Shown here in pieces: positions 16,937-25,512 of a stretch of DNA of 64,000 bases. The notes under the pieces were generated by a model. That model was not told where the DNA came from. It did not search any database and saw only the letters and a list, made by a program, of their open reading frames with translations. The first letter of the stretch is position 1; each line of letters begins with the position of its first letter. The translations under genes and the position numbers were made by a program. Origin of the DNA: Rhizobacter sp. (GTDB lineage Bacteria; Pseudomonadota; Gammaproteobacteria; Burkholderiales; Burkholderiaceae_C); NCBI GenBank assembly GCA_019635355.1, contig JAHBZQ010000001.1, positions 3,472,001-3,536,000 of the forward strand, in the 5' to 3' direction.

Positions 16937-17106
16937 GGGGCCTCCATCAAAGTCAATACTTCACGGACCATGCTACGCAAGGCAGAACGGGTCAATCAAC
17001 CGAACAGACCACCCAAAGCATGGCTTCAATTGCTTTGACGAACGGCCGTGCCATTCGGTGCCTGCCTTCTTATACTGCGTGACATCCCCGCAAAGAGGGT
17101 CGACAC

Positions 17107-17724
17107 ATGACCATCAAGCTCGCCAAAAGCGAACAGACGCTCCAAGCCATCATCAAGACCGCCTTGCAGATCGCCGTGGTGGAGGGCCTGCAGGCCGTCA
17201 CGCTCGGCGAAGTCGCCAAGCGCATGGACATCAGCAAGAGCGGGGTGTTCGCCCGTGTCGGCTCTGTCGAAGCGCTGCAGAGCATGGTGATCAAGGAATA
17301 CAGCCGCATCTTCGTGGCCAACGTGTTCACCCCCTCGCTCAGCGCACCGCGTGGCCTGCCGCGCCTGAACGCGATCATGCGGCTGTGGATCGGCCGCGGC
17401 ACCGGCGAGAACGCCTTCGCCGGCGGCCTGCACGCCACCGCCGCCTTCGACCTCGACCACGTGGAAAGCCAGCTGCGCGACGAGCTGCTCGAAGCCGTGC
17501 TCGCGTGGCGCGTGCTGCTCAAGGGCGCGATCGTGCGCTGCATCGAAGAGGGCCACCTGCGCTCCGAGACCGACCCGGGCCAGCTCACCTTCGAGATCAA
17601 CAGCCTGATGGTCGGCTTCCTGCACGAATCGCGTTTCGTGCGCGACCCGCTGGCGCACGAGCGCGCCATGTCGGCCTACCAGCGGCTGATCTCGACCTAC
17701 CGCAGCTTCTCTTACGCCGACTGA
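17107..17724 (+). CDS. TetR/AcrR family transcriptional regulator
   Basis: Regulator of 205 residues. The N-terminal HTH is VTLGEVAKRMDISKSGVFAR (about 31-50), where Phe replaces the usual Leu/Tyr of the recognition turn. The ligand-binding C-terminal domain is typical of TetR_C families seen near flavin monooxygenases. Only three bases separate it from the epimerase gene, so it is co-transcribed with the genes it probably controls. An extended -10-like CTTATACTG lies at about 17069-17077. Confidence 0.92.
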   Translation: MTIKLAKSEQTLQAIIKTALQIAVVEGLQAVTLGEVAKRMDISKSGVFARVGSVEALQSMVIKEYSRIFVANVFTPSLSAPRGLPRLNAIMRLWIGRGTGENAFAGGLHATAAFDLDHVESQLRDELLEAVLAWRVLLKGAIVRCIEEGHLRSETDPGQLTFEINSLMVGFLHESRFVRDPLAHERAMSAYQRLISTYRSFSYAD

Positions 17725-17727
17725 ACG

Positions 17728-18660
17728 ATGCGGGTGCTCGTCCTCGGCGCGGCGGGCTTCATCGGCTCGCGCCTGAGGCGGGTGCTGCAGGCCCAGGGCC
17801 ACCTCGGCGGGCAACCCATCACCGAGCTGCTGCTGGCCGACAACCGGCCGGTGAGCGGCGGCGAGCAGGGCGACATCTGCGACGACGGTTTCGTCGACCA
17901 CCTGTTCGCCAAGCCCGTCGACGCGGTGTTCCACCTCGCCGCCACGCTGACGCTCGATGCCGAGATGGATTTCGAGCGTGGCATGGCCGTCAACGTGCAC
18001 GCGCTGATGCGGCTGCTGGAGCGCTGCCGGGCGCAGCGCAAGCGCCCCGCGTTCGTCTTCGCGAGCTCGATCTCCACCTTCGGCGGCGACGTGCCCGACA
18101 CGGTCGACGACACCGTCGCCCAGAACCCGCAGACCTCCTACGGCACGCACAAGGCGATGGCCGAGCTGCTGCTCAACGACTACTCGCGGCGCGGCGCGCT
18201 CGACGCGCGGGTGCTGCGCCTGCCGGTCGTGCTCACGCACCCGGGGCCGCCGAGCGGGAGTGTGTCGGACCGCATCGCCGCACTGATCCGCGAGCCGTTG
18301 AACGGCCGCGACGCTATCTGCCCGCTGGCGCCCGACACCCGCGTGCCGGTGGCCTCGGTGCAGAAGGTGGTGGGGGGCTTTCTCGCCCTGCAAGCCTTGC
18401 CGCCCGAGCGCTTCGGCCCGACACGCGTGATGAACCTGCCCTCGCTCACCGTCACCCCGGCCGCGCTGGCCGCTGCCGTGGCGCAACGCGGTGCGACCGG
18501 CCGCGTGCACTGGCAGCCCGAGGCACAACTGCAGGCGATCGTCGACGGCTGGCCGCGCGCCTTCACCTCGGCCCGTGCGCTGGCGCTCGGCCTGACGCCC
18601 GACGCCGACGCACTGGCGTTGGTCGACGCCTACCTGGAGACTTGGCCCCCCGATGCCTGA
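17728..18660 (+). CDS. NAD-dependent epimerase/dehydratase (DenD-like)
   Basis: Extended short-chain dehydrogenase of 310 residues: Rossmann motif GAAGFIG (7-13), FHLAAT near 69, ASSISTFGGD near 113 and the catalytic YGTHK (Y-x3-K) near 138. The ASSISTFGG...DDT...PQTSYGTHKA pattern matches the D-erythronate dehydrogenase group (oxidising C4 sugar acids). Here it overlaps a flavin monooxygenase gene rather than other erythronate genes, so the substrate may differ. Confidence 0.85.
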   Translation: MRVLVLGAAGFIGSRLRRVLQAQGHLGGQPITELLLADNRPVSGGEQGDICDDGFVDHLFAKPVDAVFHLAATLTLDAEMDFERGMAVNVHALMRLLERCRAQRKRPAFVFASSISTFGGDVPDTVDDTVAQNPQTSYGTHKAMAELLLNDYSRRGALDARVLRLPVVLTHPGPPSGSVSDRIAALIREPLNGRDAICPLAPDTRVPVASVQKVVGGFLALQALPPERFGPTRVMNLPSLTVTPAALAAAVAQRGATGRVHWQPEAQLQAIVDGWPRAFTSARALALGLTPDADALALVDAYLETWPPDA

Positions 18661-19960
18661 ACCTCAACTCCCCGTCTGCATCATCGGCGCCGGCTCCTCC
18701 GGCGTGACCCAGGCCAAGGCGCTGAAGGAACGGGGCGTCGCCTTCGAGTGCTTCGAGATCGGCTCCGCCATCGGCGGCATGTGGCGCTACGAGAACGACA
18801 ACGGCCTGTCGTCGGCCTACCGCAGCCTGCACATCGACACCAGCCGCAAGAACCTCGGCTACGCCGACTTCCCCATCCCCGAGACCTACCCCGACTTCCT
18901 CTCGCACTGGGAGGTGATGGACTACCTCGATGCCTACGCGGACAAGGCCGGCGTGAAGCCGCACATCCGCTTCAACACGAGAGTGGATGAAGTCACCCCC
19001 GCCGGCGACGGCACCTGGGCCGTGCGCCTCTCCTCCGGCGAGACGAAGCGCTACCGCGCCGTGCTGGTCGCCAACGGCCACCTGTGGGACCCGCGCCTGC
19101 CGGCCTTCCCCGGCCACTTCGACGGCGAGGCCATCCATTCACACCACTACCGCACCGCCGAGCCCTTCCAGGACAAGCACGTGATGGTGGTGGGCATCGG
19201 CAACTCGGCCGTCGACATCGCCGTCGACGTCTGCAAGTCGGCGAAGAGCACGATCCTCTCCACGCGGCGCAGCGCCTGGGTGATGCCCAAATACATCATG
19301 GGCGTGCCCATCGACCGCTGGTCGGGCGTCTTCATGCGCAAGCTGAAGCTGCCGACCGTCGTGGCGCGCGAGCTGGTGCGGCGTTTCGCGTTTCTCGCCG
19401 TGGGCGACCAGGAACGTTATGGCGTGCGCAAGCCCGCGCACCCCATCTGGCGCGAGCACGCCACGCTGTCGCAGGAGCTGCTGCCTTACGTGGGCCACGG
19501 CTGGATCCGCATCAAGCCCAACGTGCGCGAGCTGCAGGGTGCGCAGGTCGCGTTCGACGACGGCAGCACCGCGCCGGTCGACGCCATCATCTATGCGACG
19601 GGCTACAAGACGAGCTTCCCGTTCCTGGCGAAGGAACTCTTCGAAGTGAACGACCAGCCGGTGTCGCTGTACCGGCGAATGCTCTCCCCGCAGCACCCGG
19701 GGCTGTATTTCGTGGGCCTGGTGCAGCCGATCGGGCCGACCATTCCGCTGGTGGAGATCCAGGCGCGCTGGGTGGCGTCCGTTCTTGCGGGTGAGACCGC
19801 ACTGCCCGATCTGCGCACCATGCAGGAGGAGATCGCCCGCCACCACCGGCACCAGGCGAAGCGCTACCTGGGCTCGGCGCGTTACACCTTGGAAGTCGAC
19901 TTCCGCGACTACGCGAAGCAGCTCCGTGGCGACATGGCACGCGGCCGGGCCACAGCCTAG
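18653..19960 (+). CDS. Flavin-containing monooxygenase
   Basis: FAD/NADPH enzyme of 435 residues. FAD motif IIGAGSSG (10-17), the FMO-identifying stretch FPGHFDGEAIHSHHYR (about 151-166), NADPH motif VGIGNSAVDIA (about 177-187) and the ATGYK motif (about 318-322) are present. It would oxygenate an N- or S-containing nucleophile or act as a Baeyer-Villiger type enzyme. The start overlaps the epimerase stop by eight bases, making a TetR-epimerase-FMO operon. The stop meets the convergent TSUP gene. Confidence 0.92.
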   Translation: MPEPQLPVCIIGAGSSGVTQAKALKERGVAFECFEIGSAIGGMWRYENDNGLSSAYRSLHIDTSRKNLGYADFPIPETYPDFLSHWEVMDYLDAYADKAGVKPHIRFNTRVDEVTPAGDGTWAVRLSSGETKRYRAVLVANGHLWDPRLPAFPGHFDGEAIHSHHYRTAEPFQDKHVMVVGIGNSAVDIAVDVCKSAKSTILSTRRSAWVMPKYIMGVPIDRWSGVFMRKLKLPTVVARELVRRFAFLAVGDQERYGVRKPAHPIWREHATLSQELLPYVGHGWIRIKPNVRELQGAQVAFDDGSTAPVDAIIYATGYKTSFPFLAKELFEVNDQPVSLYRRMLSPQHPGLYFVGLVQPIGPTIPLVEIQARWVASVLAGETALPDLRTMQEEIARHHRHQAKRYLGSARYTLEVDFRDYAKQLRGDMARGRATA

Positions 19961-20715
19961 AGGTGCAGCGCGTCCCAGCCGGTCTTCGCAATCAGCGCCG
20001 AGACCACGAGGATGAACACCCCGCGCACGAAGCCCGCGCCGTGCTTCAGCGCGAGGCGTGTGCCGAGCAGGCTGCCGATCACGTTGGCCACCGCCATCGC
20101 GGCGGCGATGTGCCACCACACGTGGCCCTTGAAGGCAAAGAGCGCAATCGCCGCGGCGTTGGTGGCGGTGTTGAGCAGCTTGGCGCTGGCGCTCGCGTGG
20201 AGGAAGTCGTAGCCCAGCAGGCGCACGAAGGCGAAGACGAAGAAGCTGCCGGTGCCCGGGCCGAAGAAGCCGTCATAAAACCCGATGACCGCGCCCAGCG
20301 CACCCGCCAACAGCGCTTCGGCCCGACCGCTGAAGCGCGGCGTGTGCTGGCGGCCGAGGTCCTTGCGCAGCAGCGTGTAGACGAGCACGGCCAGCAGCAC
20401 GAGGGGCAGGGCCTTGCGCAGGCCATGGGGGCTCACGAGCGTGACGGCCCAGGCCCCGGCAAAGCTGCCGACGAGCGCGGCACCGGCCGCGGGCAGCAGC
20501 GCGGCCCAGCGCATCTCGACCTTGCGCGAGAACTGGTAGGTGGCCCAAGCCGTGCCCCAGATGGCGCCGCCCTTGTTGGTGCCGAAGAGCGTGGCCGGCG
20601 CGGCGGTGGGAAAGACGCTGAAGAGCGCCGGCACCAGGATCAGCCCGCCGCCGCCGACGATGGCGTCGACGAAGCCCGCGAACAGCGAGGCGAGGGTGAC
20701 GGTGAGGAGTTCCAG
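19957..20715 (-). CDS. TSUP/TauE/SafE family permease, start apparently damaged
   Basis: Membrane protein of about 252 residues with the sulfite/sulfonate exporter (TSUP, YfcA-like) fold. The conserved N-terminal FAGFVDAIVGGGGLI and mid-protein FYDGFFGPGTGSFF are both present. The first ordinary start in frame is a GTG at 20634, which would delete the conserved FVDAIVGGGG element. Upstream of that element the frame offers only a CTG (20715) before a stop. An ATG at 20740 would be in frame if one G were removed from the G5 run at 20715-20719. So this is a CTG start, a sequencing indel or a true frameshift. Confidence 0.8.
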   Translation of the reverse strand: MELLTVTLASLFAGFVDAIVGGGGLILVPALFSVFPTAAPATLFGTNKGGAIWGTAWATYQFSRKVEMRWAALLPAAGAALVGSFAGAWAVTLVSPHGLRKALPLVLLAVLVYTLLRKDLGRQHTPRFSGRAEALLAGALGAVIGFYDGFFGPGTGSFFVFAFVRLLGYDFLHASASAKLLNTATNAAAIALFAFKGHVWWHIAAAMAVANVIGSLLGTRLALKHGAGFVRGVFILVVSALIAKTGWDALHL

Positions 20716-20754
20716 GGGGCGCTTTCGGGGCCGGCGTCATGCGCCGGAAATAAC

Positions 20755-20784
20755 AAAGGCGCCAGGGGTGACCCTGGCGCCTTT
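20755..20784. terminator. Strong hairpin terminator downstream of the sensor kinase operon
   Basis: Perfect 13-bp stem AAAGGCGCCAGGG/CCCTGGCGCCTTT around a GTGA loop. Read on the minus strand it ends in TTT-GTTATTT, suitable for ending the kinase/regulator transcript before the TSUP gene. The 249 bases from 20740 to 20988 hold nothing else recognisable. Confidence 0.75.
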
Positions 20785-20988
20785 GGATTTTGTCATCGGC
20801 CGTGTCGCCTTCTGGGCGCCAGCTTTTGTGCGCCTGCAGGCGCTAGCCCTTGACGCGTTGAATGTCTCCTCAGACCCCCGCCAGTGCCCGGCAGATCAGG
20901 CCTGCCGGCCGCGAGTGGGCGGACTGTAGGCCGCTGTTTTGGCGCACACACTAGGGGTTTTCCTGCGCCATCCTGGGGCGCCGGCCGG

Positions 20989-22518
20989 TCAGCGTGTGGC
21001 GCTGGGCAGATCGCGTGGCAGAAACAAGTGCACGCGCGTGCCTTCTTGCGGTGCACTCACCACCTCGACCCGGCCGCCGTGCAATTCGGCGATGCGCTTG
21101 ACGATGGCCAGGCCCAGCCCCTTGCCGCCTTCGCCGGTGGCGGGCGCCACCGTCTGGCGCGCCTGGTAGAAGCGGTCGAAGAGGTGGGGCAGGTCGGCGG
21201 CGGGAATGCCGGGGCCGGTGTCGGCCACCGTCACCGCCACCTCGCGGCCCTCGGCGTCGGCGCACAGCGTGATGCGGCTGCCGGCGCCGCAGAACTTGAG
21301 CGCGTTGTCGACGAGGTTGGCCAGGGCGCGCTCGAAGAGCTCGATGTCGACGGCGGCGGCCACCGGCTCATCGCGGTGCTCGGCGTCGAGCGCGACGCCG
21401 CGCTGCAGCGCACGTTCGGCGAAACGCGCGGCCACGTCGGCCAGCAGCTCGTTCAGGTCGACCACCTCGGGGCGCAGCTGGAAGCTCGGCTCGTCGAGCG
21501 TGGCCAGGTCGCCGAGCGACTGCACCAGGCGCGCGGCGTTGCGGGTGTTGCGCAGCGCCACCTCGGCCATTCGCAGGTCGTCGCCGCGCGCGGGGTCGCC
21601 GGCCCAGCGGGTCTGCAGCGTCTCCAGGCAGGCGGTGGTGGCGGTGAGCGGCGAGCGCAGGTCGTGCGAGAGGTTGCTCACCGCTTCGCGGCGGAAGTGG
21701 TCGAGGCGGCGCAGCGCGTCCCACTGCTGGCGCAGCGTCGTGAGCATGGCGCCGAAGGCCAAGGTGAGTTGGCCGAATTCGTCGCGTGTGGCGGGTGGCA
21801 GCAGCGGCTGGGCCTCGGCGACGCCTTCCTGCAGGCCGTCTTTCCCGAGGCCGTGCATCGACAGCGCCGCCACCGCGCTCGTGAGCCGCTGGAGCGGGCG
21901 TGTGACCGAGGCGATCACCAGCGCCGCGAGCAGGGTGGTGAGCGTCATGATGGCCACGATCAGCCCCATCGCCGGCCGTGCAAACGCGCTGCGCAGCGCC
22001 TGCCAGCGGCTTGCCGGCAGGCCCTCCTTGTGGCACACGAGATAGAGGTAGCCCGCCATCGGGTCGCTGCCCCCGATCGCCTTGCGGCTGAGCGCGCGCG
22101 CGGCCACCACCGCGTCGGCATCCATGCGCTCGGGGTCGTCACCCATCACATAGGGGCTGGGGGTGACGGCGGCGGCCTGGCGCACCGGCGCCATCGCCAC
22201 GCGGAAGTCGGGCGGCAGCACCACCGAGCCGGTGCTCGCGAGCACACGCCCCTCGGGGTCGAGCAGATAGAGCTGGGTGTCGGCCTCGAACAGCACCAGG
22301 TTCTTGAGAAAGGCTTGGAAGTCGTCGGGGTGGCGCTCGTGCAGCTCGATCAGGTTGTCGTACTGGGCCACCACCCGCGTGAGGAAGGCCGACGAGCGCT
22401 GGAAGGTGGTCTCGTGCTCGAAGCGCTGGAAGGCGACGAGGACGGTGGCGAGCACGGCCAGCGCCGTGACGAAGCCCGTCGCAAAGATCGTCAGCGCGAT
22501 CTTGAGGCGGACGCTCAT
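20989..22518 (-). CDS. Two-component sensor histidine kinase
   Basis: Membrane kinase of 509 residues. TM1 is at about 7-30, a periplasmic sensing region at about 31-182, TM2 at about 184-205, then HAMP. The HisKA H-box is SNLSHDLRSPLTATTA (phosphoacceptor H285). The HATPase domain shows NLVDNALKF, ADTGPGIP and GKGLGLAIVKRI. It follows the response-regulator gene with a four-base overlap, so the pair is coupled. The signal is not evident from the sequence. Confidence 0.95.
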   Translation of the reverse strand: MSVRLKIALTIFATGFVTALAVLATVLVAFQRFEHETTFQRSSAFLTRVVAQYDNLIELHERHPDDFQAFLKNLVLFEADTQLYLLDPEGRVLASTGSVVLPPDFRVAMAPVRQAAAVTPSPYVMGDDPERMDADAVVAARALSRKAIGGSDPMAGYLYLVCHKEGLPASRWQALRSAFARPAMGLIVAIMTLTTLLAALVIASVTRPLQRLTSAVAALSMHGLGKDGLQEGVAEAQPLLPPATRDEFGQLTLAFGAMLTTLRQQWDALRRLDHFRREAVSNLSHDLRSPLTATTACLETLQTRWAGDPARGDDLRMAEVALRNTRNAARLVQSLGDLATLDEPSFQLRPEVVDLNELLADVAARFAERALQRGVALDAEHRDEPVAAAVDIELFERALANLVDNALKFCGAGSRITLCADAEGREVAVTVADTGPGIPAADLPHLFDRFYQARQTVAPATGEGGKGLGLAIVKRIAELHGGRVEVVSAPQEGTRVHLFLPRDLPSATR

Positions 22519-23228
22519 CCCGGGGCGTCTCGCATCTTGTAGCCGGCACCGCGCACCGTGAGGATGAACTGCGGCCGCATCGGGTCGGCTTCGAGCTTGG
22601 CGCGCAGGCGGTTGATGTGCGTGGTCACCGTGTGCTCGTAGCCGTCATGGCTGTAGCCCCACACCGCGTTGAGCAACTGCGAGCGCGAGTACACATGGCC
22701 GGGGTGGCTGGCGAAGTACAGCAGCAGGTCGAATTCGAGCGCGGTGCATTCCACTTCCGCGCCGCGCAGCTTCACCTGGCGCTTCGCTGGCAGGATCTCC
22801 AGCTCGCCATTGCGCACCCAGCCGGTCTGCCCGGCCTGGCCTTGCTGGGCCGCACGTTGCAGGTCGGCCCGGCGCAGCAGCGCCTTCACCCGCGCCAGCA
22901 GCTCGGCGAGCGAGAAGGGTTTGGTCAGGTAGTCGTCGGCCCCGAGTTCCAGGCCCAGCACGCGGTCGAGCTCGGTGGCCTTGGCGGTGAGCATGAGGAT
23001 GGGCGTGGTGCGTCCGCGCGCACGCAGCGCCTTGCAGACCTCCAGCCCGTCGAGCCCCGGCATCATCAAGTCGAGGATCAGGAGGTCGCTCGCCACCTCG
23101 GCCTGGCTGGCCAGCGCCGCGGGGCCATCGGCCACCGCCTGCACCTCGTAGCCGGCGCTGCGCAGGTTCATCGCGATCAGCTCGCGGATGTCGGTCTGGT
23201 CTTCGGCGACGAGGATGTTGGCAGGCAT
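22515..23228 (-). CDS. OmpR/PhoB family response regulator
   Basis: Regulator of 237 residues: receiver domain with acidic pair ED (9-10), phosphoacceptor D53 in LLILDLMMP and the conserved Lys in YLTKPFSL, then a winged-helix domain ending TVRGAGYKMRDAPG. The ATG at 23228 begins the receiver motif ANILVAEDQ; the longer frame upstream is rejected. Partner of the kinase at 20989 and divergent from an ECF sigma gene, whose intergenic region carries a tandem repeat. Confidence 0.95.
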   Translation of the reverse strand: MPANILVAEDQTDIRELIAMNLRSAGYEVQAVADGPAALASQAEVASDLLILDLMMPGLDGLEVCKALRARGRTTPILMLTAKATELDRVLGLELGADDYLTKPFSLAELLARVKALLRRADLQRAAQQGQAGQTGWVRNGELEILPAKRQVKLRGAEVECTALEFDLLLYFASHPGHVYSRSQLLNAVWGYSHDGYEHTVTTHINRLRAKLEADPMRPQFILTVRGAGYKMRDAPG

Positions 23229-23279
23229 GCGGGGATTGTCGTGTCGAGCCCCGGCGCCCTGACACGCATCTGATGCAAA

Positions 23280-23300
23280 TGTGATCTTCCTGTGATCTTC
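23280..23300 (+). promoter_or_regulatory. Tandem 10-bp repeat, candidate response-regulator box
   Basis: TGTGATCTTC occurs at 23280-23289 and again at 23291-23300, an 11-base periodicity that is one helical turn and typical of OmpR/PhoB-family binding sites. It lies in the 142-base gap between the divergent response regulator and ECF sigma genes. Confidence 0.55.
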
Positions 23301-23370
23301 GGTGAGCTGGGCGCGAGCCGCGCTCGCGACAGTGAGCTCCATCGCACCACGACACCCCCAGGAGCCCACC

Positions 23371-23901
23371 ATGACCGCAGCCGCCGCCAACTTCGCCGCC
23401 CCGTCCACCTTCCTGCCGGTGGCTTGGACGGAAATGGTCTCGCACCGCAGCTATCTGGTGCGCTTCGCCCAGCGCAAGCTGCACGACCCGATGCTGGCCG
23501 AAGACGTGGTGCACGACGTGTTCGAGGCGGTGATCTCCGGCCGCGCTGCCTTTGCCGGCCGCGCGGCGCTGCGCTCCTGGCTCACCGCCATCCTGAAGCA
23601 CAAGATCGTCGACCTGGTGCGCAGCCGTGTCGGCCTGGAAAGCCTGGACGAAGAAGGCCCCGACGAGGCCGCGCACGCCGTCGCCTGCCCGCAGCCCCAG
23701 CCCGACGAGGTGGCCACCCAGCGCGAAGCCCTGCGCCAGACGCTCGCCCGCATCGACGCCCTGCCCGCCAGCCTGCGCGAGGTGGTGGAGCTGCGCGTGC
23801 TGCAGGACCAGCCCACCGAGGCGGTGTGCGCAGCGCTCTCGATCAGCGAAGACAACCTCTTCGTGCGCCTGCACCGGGCGCGCAAACAGTTGATGAACTG
23901 A
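23371..23901 (+). CDS. RNA polymerase sigma factor, sigma-70/ECF family
   Basis: Short sigma factor of 176 residues. Region 2 includes YLVRFAQRKLHDPMLAEDVV and HDVFEAVISGRAAF; region 4 includes LREVVELRVLQDQPTEAVCA and LFVRLHRARKQLMN. An AGGAG ribosome site precedes the ATG at 23371; an in-frame ATG at 23302 overlaps the regulatory repeat and is less likely. In related bacteria such genes are often followed by a zinc-finger anti-sigma gene. Here none follows, since the next gene is a dehydrogenase 129 bases on. Probably controlled by the adjacent two-component system. Confidence 0.9.
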   Translation: MTAAAANFAAPSTFLPVAWTEMVSHRSYLVRFAQRKLHDPMLAEDVVHDVFEAVISGRAAFAGRAALRSWLTAILKHKIVDLVRSRVGLESLDEEGPDEAAHAVACPQPQPDEVATQREALRQTLARIDALPASLREVVELRVLQDQPTEAVCAALSISEDNLFVRLHRARKQLMN

Positions 23902-24030
23902 CAGCTGATGAACTGACATTCATCGCCGGGCGAACCGCGCCCGGCTTCGCACTGGCATGCGGATTGCGGCGGGTATCCTGCCGCACTCTCACCCCGTCCC
24001 TTGCTTGCGAAACTTCCGAAAGGCCGCGCC

Positions 24031-25056
24031 ATGCCCCAGACCCTCCCCGCCACCCTCATCCCCGGCGACGGCATCGGCCCCGAGATCATGGACGCGACGC
24101 TGGCGGTGCTCGACGCGGTCGGCGCGCCCTTCGAATGGGACCGGCAGGTGGCCGGCCTGGGCGGCATCGCCGCCGCGGGCGACCCGCTGCCCAAGGCCAC
24201 GCTCGACAGCATCCGCAAGACCCGCCTCGCGCTCAAAGGCCCTCTGGAGACACCCTCGGGCAGCGGCTACCGCTCGTCGAACGTGCGCCTGCGCGAGGAG
24301 TTCCAGCTCTACGCCAACCTGCGCCCGGCACACACGGTGATCCCGGGCGGTCGCTACGACAACATCGACCTCGTGATCGTGCGCGAGAACCTCGAGGGCC
24401 TGTACATCGGGCACGAGCACTACGTGGCGATCGACGGCGACCCGCATGCCGTGGCCATGGCCACCGGCATCAACACCCGCGCCGGCAGCCGCCGCCTGCT
24501 CGAGTTCGCCTTCGAGCACGCCATCGCCACCGGTCGCAAGAAGATCACCGTGGTGCACAAGGCCAACATCATGAAGGCGCTCACGGGCATCTTCCTCGAG
24601 ACGGCGCAGCAGGTGTACGACGCCAAGTACAAAGGCAAGATCCAGTTCGAGACCATCATCGTCGACGCCTGCGCGATGAAGCTGGTGTTGAACCCGTATC
24701 AGTTCGACGTGATCGTGACGACCAACCTCTTCGGCGACATCCTGTCCGACCTGGTGGCCGGACTGGTCGGCGGCCTGGGCATGGCGCCCGGCGCCAACAT
24801 CGGCACCGACGCCGCCATCTTTGAGGCGGTGCACGGCTCGGCACCCGACATCGCCGGCAAGGGCATCGCCAACCCGACGGCGCTGATCCTGGCCGCCGCG
24901 ATGATGCTCGACCACGTGAAGCTGCATGACAAGGCCGAGCGCGTGCGCCGCGCGGTGGACGAGACGCTCAACGTCGACAACGTGCGCACCGGCGACCTCG
25001 GCGGCACGGCGAGCACATCGGCCTTCGCACAGGCGCTGGTGAAACGACTGGGATGA
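24031..25056 (+). CDS. Isocitrate/isopropylmalate dehydrogenase family (NAD-type IDH likely)
   Basis: Cytosolic beta-decarboxylating dehydrogenase of 341 residues. Visible are IPGDGIGPEI (10-19), the substrate loop YRSSNVRLREEFQLYANLRP, VRENLEGLYIG, VVHKANIMK, the metal-binding LFGDILSDLVAGLVGGLG and the coenzyme loop HGSAPDIAGKGIANPTA. S-x2-VR-LRE in the substrate loop resembles NAD-isocitrate dehydrogenases more than LeuB, and no leuCD genes are nearby. Start ATG 24031 is chosen over TTG 24001 because the family motif begins just after it. Confidence 0.92.
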   Translation: MPQTLPATLIPGDGIGPEIMDATLAVLDAVGAPFEWDRQVAGLGGIAAAGDPLPKATLDSIRKTRLALKGPLETPSGSGYRSSNVRLREEFQLYANLRPAHTVIPGGRYDNIDLVIVRENLEGLYIGHEHYVAIDGDPHAVAMATGINTRAGSRRLLEFAFEHAIATGRKKITVVHKANIMKALTGIFLETAQQVYDAKYKGKIQFETIIVDACAMKLVLNPYQFDVIVTTNLFGDILSDLVAGLVGGLGMAPGANIGTDAAIFEAVHGSAPDIAGKGIANPTALILAAAMMLDHVKLHDKAERVRRAVDETLNVDNVRTGDLGGTASTSAFAQALVKRLG

Positions 25057-25081
25057 CGACCCCTCGCCCAACGGGTACCTT

Positions 25082-25139
25082 GGGCGATCCCCCGAAGGGG
25101 ATGCGGGCCGGCTTGGGAGCGGCCCGGCGCTCGGCCCGC
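25082..25139 (+). repeat. Dispersed intergenic repeat, copy 1
   Basis: Bases 25101-25139 (starting ATGCGGGCCGGCTTGGGAGC) are identical over 39 bases to 61965-62003, and the preceding GGGCGATCCCCC...GGGG stretch is also shared with small differences. This copy lies between the isocitrate-dehydrogenase-like gene and a small hypothetical ORF. The sequence is rich in GGCC-type self-complementary stretches. Confidence 0.8.
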
Positions 25140-25147
25140 GTCCGCTT

Positions 25148-25384
25148 CTAAGCGGTACCGAGCAACCTGCCGGGCTTGGCGTGCACCGAGAAGCTCATCG
25201 ACGGCCCGCCGTACAAGGTAATGGTGTAAGCCCCGCCGTTGTCGAGCGTGATGGGCGCCGCAGGCACATGCACGTTCAGCTCTTTCGTCGGCAGCGGTGG
25301 GCCATCGACCGCGCCTTTCCTGATGGAGGCGTCGATGGCGGCGGGCAGGGCCGAACCGGAGGTGAGGGCAGCGAGCGAGGCCAT
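25148..25384 (-). CDS. Hypothetical protein
   Basis: Possible protein of 78 residues not assigned to any family. It has an alanine-rich N-terminus (MASLAALTSGSALPAAIDAS) that is not a convincing signal peptide and a C-terminal part predicted as short beta strands (ITLDNGGAYTITLYGGPSMS). It fills the gap between the dehydrogenase and the GGDEF-EAL gene, where no better ORF exists, and its composition is protein-like. Moderate doubt that it is expressed. Confidence 0.45.
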   Translation of the reverse strand: MASLAALTSGSALPAAIDASIRKGAVDGPPLPTKELNVHVPAAPITLDNGGAYTITLYGGPSMSFSVHAKPGRLLGTA

Positions 25385-25512
25385 GGGGTGTGGAGTGCGG
25401 GCGACACTCTAGTGGAGCGGCCTTGAGGGAGCACTCACCTTGAGCGATGTCGCCACCAAAAACGGCCGTTTTCAACACCGCCGGCGCGCATCGGCGCCGG
25501 GCCTCTTGCGTG

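Noticed and set aside
17035..17076. TTGACG and TATACT as a sigma-70 promoter before the TetR gene
   Set aside because: The spacer is 30 bases, far too long; only the -10-like element was kept as a note.
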